From the NCBI GenBank assembly GCA_020851835.1, contig JADZBZ010000508.1, positions 1-14,955 on the forward strand: a stretch of 14,955 nt of DNA, given 5' to 3'. Position numbers and translations under genes: made by a program. Below are positions 7,629-13,814 of the stretch, piece after piece. Source of the stretch: Acidobacteriota bacterium. GTDB lineage: Bacteria > Acidobacteriota > Vicinamibacteria > Vicinamibacterales > UBA2999. Under the pieces are notes generated by a model. That model ran no database searches. It saw only the letters and a program-made list of their open reading frames with translations, and was not told the origin of the DNA. Each line of letters starts with the position of its first letter. The stretch's first letter is position 1.

Positions 7629-8194
7629 TACCCCTTCTTCATCGACAGGTCCACCGCCGGCACGTCGCGCTCGGCGGAGTTGGTGATTTCGAACAGCTCA
7701 GCGCGCGCGAATCCGGCGACGCCGGCGATGAGGTTCGTGGGAACGACCTCGGTGGCGGTGTTGTACTTCGTCGCGATGTCGTTGTAGAACTGGCGCGCAA
7801 AGCCGATTTTGTTCTCGGTGCCGGTCAGCTCTTCCTGCAGCGCGCGGACGTTCTGGTTGGCCGTGAGCTGGGGGTAGTTCTCGGCGAGAGCGAAGAAGCG
7901 GCTGAGTGCGGCGGAGAGCTCGCCTTCCTTGCGGCCCGCGTCGGCCGGCCCGGCGGCCGACACCGCGCGGTTGCGCGCGTCGATCACGGCCTCGAGCGTG
8001 CCGCGCTCGAATTCCATGGCGCCTTTCACGGTGTTGACGAGGTTGGGAATCAGGTCGTGACGCCGCTTGAGCTGCACGTCGATCTGCTTCCACCCGTTCG
8101 TCACCTGGTTACGCAATCCCACCAGGCGGTTGTAGCCGGCCACCCCCCAGAAAGCGATCAGGGCGAGCACCGCAATCGTGATCAGCACGCTCAT
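7628..8194 (-). CDS. lemA: LemA family protein
   Basis: A 188-residue protein with a single N-terminal membrane anchor (about residues 3-20) and a helical LemA domain. Diagnostic segments are YNRLVGLRNQVTNGWKQIDV, LKRRHDLIPNLVNTVKG at about 42-58, and FARQFYNDIATKYNT near residue 140. Length and layout match the family. The molecular role of LemA is not settled; pairing with a membrane metalloprotease, as here, is a recurring arrangement and suggests a membrane quality-control function. The ATG is supported by a strong GGAGG 9 bases upstream. The gene lies 51 bp after the cupin stop and runs into the M48 gene with a one-base overlap. Confidence 0.94.
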   Translation of the reverse strand: MSVLITIAVLALIAFWGVAGYNRLVGLRNQVTNGWKQIDVQLKRRHDLIPNLVNTVKGAMEFERGTLEAVIDARNRAVSAAGPADAGRKEGELSAALSRFFALAENYPQLTANQNVRALQEELTGTENKIGFARQFYNDIATKYNTATEVVPTNLIAGVAGFARAELFEITNSAERDVPAVDLSMKKG

Positions 8195-8214
8195 CGGCAG
8201 ATTCCTCCGGCGCC

Positions 8215-8230
8215 CGGTACCCGAAACCGG
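8215..8230. repeat. Copy 2 of the 16-bp intergenic element
   Basis: CGGTACCCGAAACCGG lies in the 51-bp gap between cupin and lemA and matches 15 of 16 bases at 3015-3030. In this copy CCGGT and ACCGG could pair as a 5-bp stem with a 7-base loop. Confidence 0.45.
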
Positions 8231-8245
8231 AGCAGTTCCCGTTTG

Positions 8246-8611
8246 TCACTTCTCGTGAAAGTACGTATCCGTCCCATCCAACCAGTCCTGCCTGATCGGG
8301 CTGAAGATGTCCATTTCAAAGGTGTCGTCGAGCGCTTCGCCTTGATGCGGCACCCATGACGGAATGTGCAGCACCTCGCCCTCGCGGACCGTGATTTCCT
8401 CTCCGTTGATGAGGAATTTCAGCGCGCCCTGGAAGATATAGGTCATCTGCTCGCTCTCGTGCGAGTGCATGGGCACCAGCGCCCCGCGCTTCAGGTGGAT
8501 GTGCGCGATCATCTCGCGCGCGCCGATGATCAGCTTGCGCGAGATCATCTCGGTGACTTTCTCGAGCGCGATCTCATCCCAGCGGTACAGGCGAACAGAG
8601 GGTGAACTCAT
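8246..8611 (-). CDS. Single-domain cupin, KdgF-like metal site
   Basis: A 121-residue cupin_2 protein. Motif 1 reads GALVPMHSHESEQMTYIFQG (43-62) and motif 2 GEVLHIPSWVPHQ (78-90). The expected metal ligands are His49, His51 and His89. The position normally held by Glu in motif 1 is Gln55; a His-His-Gln-His site is known from the KdgF cupins that act on unsaturated uronates from pectin and alginate. The similarity is limited to the motif and general size, so the substrate stays open; many small cupins of this type are unassigned. The ATG lies 25 bases from a perfect TATAAT on the same strand. It is divergent from the E1 dehydrogenase gene, with facing promoters, and upstream of lemA on the same strand. 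Confidence 0.85.
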   Translation of the reverse strand: MSSPSVRLYRWDEIALEKVTEMISRKLIIGAREMIAHIHLKRGALVPMHSHESEQMTYIFQGALKFLINGEEITVREGEVLHIPSWVPHQGEALDDTFEMDIFSPIRQDWLDGTDTYFHEK

Positions 8612-8636
8612 GCGATTTCCAGGTGGGTGGGCGCGA

Positions 8637-8645
8637 ATTATAGCA
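8637..8645 (-). promoter_or_regulatory. Extended -10 promoter (TGCTATAAT) for the cupin-lemA-M48 genes
   Basis: On the minus strand the sequence reads TGCTATAAT, a perfect TG-n-TATAAT extended -10. Transcription would start near 8630, giving a leader of about 20 bases before the cupin ATG at 8611. Its expected -35 position (8660-8665) reads AATTAT and lies over the opposing -10 box. Confidence 0.6.
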
Positions 8646-8655
8646 CCGAGGCCGA

Positions 8656-8664
8656 TGGTATAAT
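8656..8664 (+). promoter_or_regulatory. Extended -10 promoter (TGGTATAAT) for the E1 dehydrogenase gene
   Basis: A perfect TG-n-TATAAT lies upstream of the ATG at 8674 with only nine bases between. A start of transcription about 7 bases downstream would fall at 8671, making the message leaderless or nearly so; there is no Shine-Dalgarno sequence. The expected -35 position (8636-8641) reads AATTAT and overlaps the minus-strand -10 box. Confidence 0.62.
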
Positions 8665-8673
8665 TTCGCCGTC

Positions 8674-10812
8674 ATGAAGGCATCCACGCTGGCCCCCTCG
8701 GCGCGTGCCGACCGCGCGCGCGACCGCGACTGGGACGGGTTGACACGCGACGACCTGGTGCAAGCCTACCGCACCATGCTCTTGTCGCGGCGCCTCGACG
8801 ACAAGGAGATTCAGCTCAAGAACCAGAACCGCATCTACTTCCAGATCAGCGGGGCGGGCCACGAGGCCGTGCTCACCGCGGCGGTCCTGCACCTGCGTCC
8901 GGGCTACGACTGGTTCTATCCGTACTATCGGGATCGCGCGCTCGTGCTGGGCCTCGGCATGACGCCGCTCGAGATGCTCCTGGCCGGAGTCGGGTCCAAG
9001 GACGATCCCAACTCCGGCGGCCGGCAGATGCCCTCGCACTGGGGCCACCTCCCGCTGAACATCCCCTCCCAGAGCAGCGCCACCGGTACGCAGGCTCTGC
9101 AGGCCATCGGCTCGGCCGAAGCCGGCCTCATCTACGAGCGCGTCGACGCCATTCCCGATCGCGGGTCGCGCTTTCACGCCGACGAGGTCGTCTACATGTC
9201 GGTGGGCGAGGGCGCCACCAGCGAGGGCGAGTTCTGGGAAGCGCTCAACACGGCCTGCACCCGCGTGGCGCCCGTGCTCTTCATGGTGGAGGACAACGGC
9301 TACGCCATCTCCGTGCCCGTCGAGGTGCAGACGGCGGGCGGCGACGTCTCGAGGCTCGTCGAGTCGTTCCCCAACCTCGAGGTCATCCGCTGCGACGGTA
9401 CCGACTTCCTCGACAGCTACCGCGCGGTCGGCCGGGCCGTGTCCCACATCCGCCGGGAGCGGAAGCCCGCCTTCGTGCACGCGAAGGTGATCCGGCCGTA
9501 CTCGCACTCCCTCTCGGACGATGAACGGCTCTACAAGCCAGCCGAGGAGCGGGAGGCCGAGGCGCGCCGCGATCCGATTGACCGCATGAAGGCGTTCCTC
9601 CTGGCCGAGGAGCTCGTCACGACCTCCGACCTCGACGCCATCGGCGCCGACGTGGACCGCGAGGTGCGGGAGGCCACCGACACCGCGCTGGCCGCGCCCA
9701 AGCCGGACGTCGAGACCGCAGACTGGTACGTCTTCTCGCCGGACGTGGACCCTACATCGTCGGCGTTCGAGACCGCGGAACAGCCGGCCGGCAAGCCCGA
9801 TACCATGGTCTCGGCCATCAACCGCACGCTCAAGGCCGAGATGGCCCGCAACCCCCGCATCGTCGTGTTCGGTGAGGACGTCGCCGACGCGAGCCGCGAG
9901 GAGGCGCTCGGCAAGGTGCCGGGCAAGGGCGGCGTGTTCAAGGTGACTCACGGCCTGCAGAAAGCCTACGGCAGCGATCGGGTGTTCAACTCGCCGCTGG
10001 CCGAAGCCGGCATCATCGGCCGCGCCGTCGGCATGGCCACGCGCGGGCTCAAGCCGGTGGTCGAAATCCAGTTCTTCGACTACATCTGGCCCGCGATGAT
10101 GCAGCTCAAGGACGAGATGTCCATGCTGCGCTATCGCTCCAACAACAGTTTCTCGTGCCCCATGGTCGTGCGCGTGCCGATCGGCGGCTACATCACCGGC
10201 GCGCCGTACCACAGCCAGTCTGGCGTCAGCATCTTCGCCCACTGCCCGGGTATTCGCATCGCCTTCCCCTCCAGTGCCGTCGACGCCGCGGGACTGCTCC
10301 GCACGGCCATCCGCTGCGACGACCCGGTGATGTTCCTCGAGCACAAGCACCTCTACCGACAGGCCTATAACAAGGGCGCCTATCCGGGCGACGAGTTCAT
10401 GATCCCCTTCGGCAAGGGCGCGCTGCGGCGGCCCGGCACCGACGTCGTGGTACTCACCTGGGGTGCGCTCGTGCAGCGGTCGCTGCTGGCCGCGCAACAG
10501 GCTGAGAGGGACGGGATCAGCGCGGCAGTGTTCGACCTGCGCACCATCATCCCCTACGACTGGACCGGCATCGCCGACCTGGTGAAGCGCACCAATCGCG
10601 TCATCGTCGTCCACGAAGACCAGCTGACATGCGGCTTCGGTGCCGAGATCGCGGCGCGCATTGCCGACGAACTCTTCGGCGAGCTCGATGCCCCCGTGCG
10701 GCGCGTCGCGGCCATGGACTGTCCGGTCGCCTACGCCCCGGACCTCGAACGCGCCATCCTGCCGCAGTCATCCGATGTGCTGAAGGCGATCCAGGAGACC
10801 GCGGCGTACTGA
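8674..10812 (+). CDS. Fused alpha-beta E1 component of a thiamine-diphosphate 2-oxoacid dehydrogenase
   Basis: A 712-residue protein joining both E1 subunits of a pyruvate or branched-chain 2-oxoacid dehydrogenase. The alpha part (about 24-345) has the cofactor motif GEGATSEGEFWEALN at 178-192 through DNG at 207-209, with Glu179 where Asp is usual (GDG). The beta part (about 375-705) has FGEDV at 399-403, FNSPLAEAGIIG at 438-449 with the catalytic-type Glu444, YHSQS at 512-516, and HEDQLTCGFGAEIA near 647-660. A linker of about 30 residues joins them. Compared with separate beta subunits there is an insertion after FGEDV (ASREEALGKVPGKGG). It should decarboxylate a 2-oxoacid and pass the acyl group to a lipoyl-E2; motifs favour the branched-chain type but do not prove it. 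No E2 or E3 gene is nearby, so these must be encoded elsewhere. A coding-like tract continues in frame past the TGA. Confidence 0.93.
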   Translation: MKASTLAPSARADRARDRDWDGLTRDDLVQAYRTMLLSRRLDDKEIQLKNQNRIYFQISGAGHEAVLTAAVLHLRPGYDWFYPYYRDRALVLGLGMTPLEMLLAGVGSKDDPNSGGRQMPSHWGHLPLNIPSQSSATGTQALQAIGSAEAGLIYERVDAIPDRGSRFHADEVVYMSVGEGATSEGEFWEALNTACTRVAPVLFMVEDNGYAISVPVEVQTAGGDVSRLVESFPNLEVIRCDGTDFLDSYRAVGRAVSHIRRERKPAFVHAKVIRPYSHSLSDDERLYKPAEEREAEARRDPIDRMKAFLLAEELVTTSDLDAIGADVDREVREATDTALAAPKPDVETADWYVFSPDVDPTSSAFETAEQPAGKPDTMVSAINRTLKAEMARNPRIVVFGEDVADASREEALGKVPGKGGVFKVTHGLQKAYGSDRVFNSPLAEAGIIGRAVGMATRGLKPVVEIQFFDYIWPAMMQLKDEMSMLRYRSNNSFSCPMVVRVPIGGYITGAPYHSQSGVSIFAHCPGIRIAFPSSAVDAAGLLRTAIRCDDPVMFLEHKHLYRQAYNKGAYPGDEFMIPFGKGALRRPGTDVVVLTWGALVQRSLLAAQQAERDGISAAVFDLRTIIPYDWTGIADLVKRTNRVIVVHEDQLTCGFGAEIAARIADELFGELDAPVRRVAAMDCPVAYAPDLERAILPQSSDVLKAIQETAAY

Positions 10813-10914
10813 CGCCGGCAGGACGCGGGCCGCGTGGCCTTCGAGCGCGTGCCCGACGGCCCGTATTACGCCTTCGACGAGCGCGGCCACTCGGTGCATA
10901 CGGTCGACGAGTGA
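10813..10914 (+). other. Coding-like 33-codon extension in frame after the E1 stop, or a small ORF
   Basis: Directly after the TGA of the E1 gene, the same frame runs 33 sense codons to a second TGA at 10912-10914. Third positions are G or C in 31 of 33 codons, while the neighbouring position is mixed, as in real coding sequence. The peptide contains VAFERVPDGPYYAFDERGHS and looks protein-like. Possible readings are a small gene starting at GTG 10834 (27 codons including the stop, weak AGGA at 10820-10823), the remnant of a lost gene, or a C-terminal extension separated by a stop. I do not recognise the peptide, and no homolog can be named from sequence alone. Confidence 0.35.
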
Positions 10915-10950
10915 CGGGGAACAGGTCCGGACCGTGCAGTTTCGCGCAGC

Positions 10951-10997
10951 CGGGGTGGTGGCCCCGTCGAGTCGGTCATTCCCCGGCGGACGCCGGG
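10951..10997 (+). terminator. Two GC hairpins downstream of the E1 gene
   Basis: CGGGG (10951-10955) pairs with CCCCG (10962-10966) around a 6-base loop. CCCGGC (10982-10987) pairs with GCCGGG (10992-10997) around a 4-base loop. They lie between the E1 gene and the promoter of the next gene. Neither is followed by a T tract, so intrinsic termination is doubtful. A perfect 10-bp palindrome, GGTCCGGACC, lies just upstream at 10924-10933. Confidence 0.25.
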
Positions 10998-11036
10998 CAC
11001 TGGTGACACCCGGCTGTTACGAGTTCGCCTACTGAT

Positions 11037-11045
11037 TGGTAGAAT
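11037..11045 (+). promoter_or_regulatory. Extended -10 (TGGTAGAAT) for the SGNH lipoprotein gene
   Basis: TG-n-TAGAAT ends 15 bases before the ATG at 11061. At a 17-base spacing upstream is TTACGA (11017-11022), a weak -35 match. The predicted leader would be under 10 bases, too short for a normal ribosome-binding site. Confidence 0.5.
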
Positions 11046-11060
11046 CAGCGGGCTGGCCAC

Positions 11061-12056
11061 ATGACGGTGCGACTCGTGGTTCTCCTGCTCTCGGTCGTGG
11101 CCATCAGTTGCGGCGATGACGCCCCTCGGACGCCGACGGCTCCAACGCCGCCTGTCCCCGATCCCAGGGTGCTGTCGATCACGTGTCCCCAGGTCGCGGT
11201 CGCCGGTACGACCGGGACCGCCACGGCCGTCACCTATCCCACGCCCACGACCGTAGGCGGACTGGCGCCGGTCACCGTCACGTGCTCGCCGTTTTCGGGC
11301 GCCAGCTTTCCGCTCGGCACAACGAGCGTCGCCTGCCAGGCGGTGGATGCCCGGAACACGGCGGCGGCCTGCACCTTTACCGTGCTGGTGAGCAAGATCC
11401 CCACCCTGACCCGCACGCGGTTCCTGGCCTTCGGCGACAGCACGACCGGCGGCGAGGTCACCTTTCCGTCGGGCACCGGCCTGTGGGGCGAGAGCGCACA
11501 GTCCGGACGTCTGCTGCTGATGCCATCGGCATCCTATCCCACGCAACTGCTCGACCTGCTCACCAATCGCTACGTCTCGCAGGTGGGCAGCATCCAGGTG
11601 ACGACCTCGAGCCAGAGCGGCGAGCCGGCCAGTGTCGGCGTCCAGCGTTTCCCGTCCGTCATGGCATCGGTGCGACCAGAGGTCGTGCTGCTGCTGGAGG
11701 GGTACAACGATCTGAACCTGTACGGATCGTCCGGTATCTCGATCGGCATTTCCGCCTTGAACTCCATGGCCAGCGAGGCGCGCAACCGGGGCGCCCGGGT
11801 CTTCCTGGCCAGCCTCACGCCGTCGCGGCCGGGCGGGCGCAACAGCATCAACCCGGCGCTGCTGGTCGAGTTCAACAGCCGTCTGCGTACGCTGGCTTCC
11901 GGCGAGGGCTCCGTGTTCGTCGATCTCTACAACGCGCTCCTTCCGGGCCTCACGAACTACATCGGCGCCGACGGCCTGCATCCCACCGAGGTCGGGTACC
12001 GCCGCATGGCGGAAGAGTTCTTCGTAGCAATCCGCGCGACGCTCGAAGTGCCCTGA
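11061..12056 (+). CDS. SGNH/GDSL hydrolase lipoprotein with HYR domain
   Basis: A 331-residue exported protein. The first 16 residues form a hydrophobic signal ending VVAIS before Cys17, a plausible lipobox, so the mature protein is probably lipid-anchored. A Thr/Pro-rich spacer (21-36) follows. Residues about 37-111 form a HYR (immunoglobulin-like) module, recognised by VTVTCSPFSG, FPLGTTSVACQAVD and ACTFTVLV. The rest is an SGNH hydrolase: block I FGDS with nucleophile Ser127, block III GYND (214-217), and block V DGLHP with Asp304 and His307. It likely removes acyl groups from an ester at the cell surface; the natural substrate is unknown. Block II Gly is not clear to me. It has its own -10-like element and is followed 35 bp later by the ABC ATPase gene. 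Confidence 0.88.
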   Translation: MTVRLVVLLLSVVAISCGDDAPRTPTAPTPPVPDPRVLSITCPQVAVAGTTGTATAVTYPTPTTVGGLAPVTVTCSPFSGASFPLGTTSVACQAVDARNTAAACTFTVLVSKIPTLTRTRFLAFGDSTTGGEVTFPSGTGLWGESAQSGRLLLMPSASYPTQLLDLLTNRYVSQVGSIQVTTSSQSGEPASVGVQRFPSVMASVRPEVVLLLEGYNDLNLYGSSGISIGISALNSMASEARNRGARVFLASLTPSRPGGRNSINPALLVEFNSRLRTLASGEGSVFVDLYNALLPGLTNYIGADGLHPTEVGYRRMAEEFFVAIRATLEVP

Positions 12057-12080
12057 GCGCGGGCGCGCGCGCAACCGGGG

Positions 12081-12086
12081 TAGCAT
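12081..12086 (+). promoter_or_regulatory. Possible -10 box TAGCAT before the ABC ATPase gene
   Basis: TAGCAT ends 5 bases before the preferred GTG at 12092, so a transcript from it would be leaderless. There is no clear -35. It could be chance, given the gap of only 35 bp after the SGNH gene. Confidence 0.27.
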
Positions 12087-12091
12087 GCGCC

Positions 12092-13000
12092 GTGGTCGAA
12101 ATGCACGGCCTCTCGCGCCGCTTCGGTAACCGCCTCGCCGTCGACGGCCTGTCGCTGGAGGTGGGTGCCGGCGAGATCGTGTCGCTGCTGGGCCCCAACG
12201 GCGCCGGCAAGACCACCACCTTCCGGATGCTCGCCGGCCTGCTGCCGCCGAGCGCCGGCAGCATCTCGATTGGCGGCACCGCGCTCACGCCCGACACCGC
12301 CGACGCCGTGCGTTCGCGCGTCGGCTTACTGACCGAGGCGCCGGGACTCTGGGACCGGCTGAGCGTGCGCTGGAACCTCAGGGCCTACGCGCGGCTTCAC
12401 GGCGTCGCCGCCGATGGCGCGCGCGTAGACGCCGTGATGAGCGCCGTCGGCATCGACGATCGGGCCGATGAGCGTGTGGGCGCGCTGTCGAAGGGCTGGC
12501 AGCAGCGCGTCGCTTTGGCGCGGGCGCTCGTGCACGACCCGCCGCTCGTACTGCTGGACGAGCCGACGGCTGGACTGGATCCGGCCAGCGCACGGCAGGT
12601 GCGCGATCTGATCGTGCGCCTGCGGGCCGAAGGCCGCGCGGTCATGGTGTCGACGCACAATCTGGCCGAAGCCGAGGCGATCTCGGACCGCATCGCGGTA
12701 GTCAGTTCCCGGCTGCTGGCGTGCGATACCCCAAGGCGTCTGCGCGAGCGCCGGCAGGCGGGCACGGTCGTCATCGAGGTGGAGGGGGAGGCTGCCTCAT
12801 GGGCCTCGGTGGCGCGTGCCGCGGGCGCATCGGTGGATGCGGTCGAGGGATCGGCCCTCCTGCTCCGCCTGTCAGGCGAGCGAGCCGTGCCGGATGTCGT
12901 GTCGGCACTGGTCGGGGCAGGCGCGCGGCTGAGGCGGGTGGACCCGCGTGACGCCTCTCTCGAAGACGCGTATCTCGCGCTGGTGCGGGCCGATGGTTGA
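12092..13000 (+). CDS. ABC transporter ATP-binding protein (ABC-2 exporter type)
   Basis: A 302-residue ATPase of the kind that pairs with ABC-2 permeases. Walker A is GPNGAGKT (34-41), the signature LSKGWQQR (132-139), Walker B with catalytic Glu VLLDEPTAGLDP (153-164), and the H-loop His189 in STHN. At the Q-loop the sequence reads VGLLTEAPGLWDRL, with Glu82 where Gln is usual; Glu-containing versions occur in exporter ATPases of the NatA type. About 90 residues follow the nucleotide-binding domain, ending DASLEDAYLALV, a normal C-terminal tail for this subfamily. GTG 12092 is chosen because the chain then opens MVEMHGLSRRFG, the usual first strand; ATG 12101 is the alternative. The stop overlaps the permease start by 8 bp. 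Confidence 0.92.
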   Translation: MVEMHGLSRRFGNRLAVDGLSLEVGAGEIVSLLGPNGAGKTTTFRMLAGLLPPSAGSISIGGTALTPDTADAVRSRVGLLTEAPGLWDRLSVRWNLRAYARLHGVAADGARVDAVMSAVGIDDRADERVGALSKGWQQRVALARALVHDPPLVLLDEPTAGLDPASARQVRDLIVRLRAEGRAVMVSTHNLAEAEAISDRIAVVSSRLLACDTPRRLRERRQAGTVVIEVEGEAASWASVARAAGASVDAVEGSALLLRLSGERAVPDVVSALVGAGARLRRVDPRDASLEDAYLALVRADG

Positions 13001-13814
13001 CGGTCGTGCCTGGGTCCGCATCCTGGCGCTCGCGCGCAAGGATGCCGAGGAAGTACGCCACCAGCCCGGCCTCGTCCTGCCTGCCCTCGCCATGGTCGCC
13101 GGCCTCACGCTGCCAGCCTTCATCGTCATGGTCATCGCGCCGCGGCTGACGGGCGAGGCGCTGGCCGACTCGGACTTCGCCGAAGCCGCGGAAGCGGCCA
13201 TTGGACTGGCGCCGGCCCTGGCCGCCTATTCACTCGAAGGGCGGGCGCAGGCCTTCGTGCTCCAGCAGTTCCTCCTGTTCGCCCTGCTGGCGCCGGTGCT
13301 GGGCTCGTTGTCCCTGGCCGCCCAGGCCATCATCGGCGAGAAACAGTCACGGGCGCTGGAGCCGTTGCTCGCCACACCGATCAGGACAGGCGAGCTGCTG
13401 CTGGCCAAGGTGCTTACGCCGTTCCTGATATCGATGGGTCTGCTGCTCGCCACGTTCCTGCTCTACCTGGGAGGCACTGCGCTCTGGGCCGAGCCGGGCG
13501 TCTGGCGCACGCTCTTCTGGCCGCGGACGCTCGTGCTGTACGGCGTGATGGGGCCGCTCGTGTCGTTGACGGCCCTGATGATAGCGGCCATCATCTCCTC
13601 GCGCGTCAACGATGCCCGTACGGCGCAGCAGCTGGGCGGCTTCCTGGTGCTGCCGCTGATGGCCCTGTTCGTGACGCAGCTGCTGGGCCAGTTCCTGCTG
13701 GGCACGCCCGCGCTGCTGGCCGTGGCCGGACTGCTGGCCCTGTCCGACGTCCTGCTCGTCGGGCTGGGCATCCGGATCTTTCAACGCGAGACAATTCTCA
13801 TGAGGTGGAAATGA
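12993..13814 (+). CDS. ABC-2 family transporter permease
   Basis: A 273-residue membrane protein with about six hydrophobic segments. The block IIGEKQSRALEPLLATPI at 113-130, followed by GELLLAKVL, is the standard ABC-2 permease motif between membrane segments 2 and 3. With the ATPase encoded just upstream it forms an exporter of the Nat/CcmB-like general type; the cargo cannot be read from sequence. The first segment starts near residue 27, followed by a periplasmic loop of about 35 residues. ATG 12993 overlaps the ATPase stop by 8 bp (ATGGTTGA); the frame is open further upstream, but the preceding residues do not resemble the family. The TGA stop overlaps the ATG of the M19-like gene by 4 bp, so the three genes form a coupled operon. 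Confidence 0.9.
   Translation: MVDGRAWVRILALARKDAEEVRHQPGLVLPALAMVAGLTLPAFIVMVIAPRLTGEALADSDFAEAAEAAIGLAPALAAYSLEGRAQAFVLQQFLLFALLAPVLGSLSLAAQAIIGEKQSRALEPLLATPIRTGELLLAKVLTPFLISMGLLLATFLLYLGGTALWAEPGVWRTLFWPRTLVLYGVMGPLVSLTALMIAAIISSRVNDARTAQQLGGFLVLPLMALFVTQLLGQFLLGTPALLAVAGLLALSDVLLVGLGIRIFQRETILMRWK

Noticed and set aside
8638..10614. 658-codon open frame on the minus strand across the E1 dehydrogenase gene
   Set aside because: It is an antisense shadow: the plus strand has clear catalytic motifs throughout, while the minus-strand translation is rich in His, Arg, Ala, Gly and Asp with no recognisable domain. High GC removes stop codons from the complementary frame.
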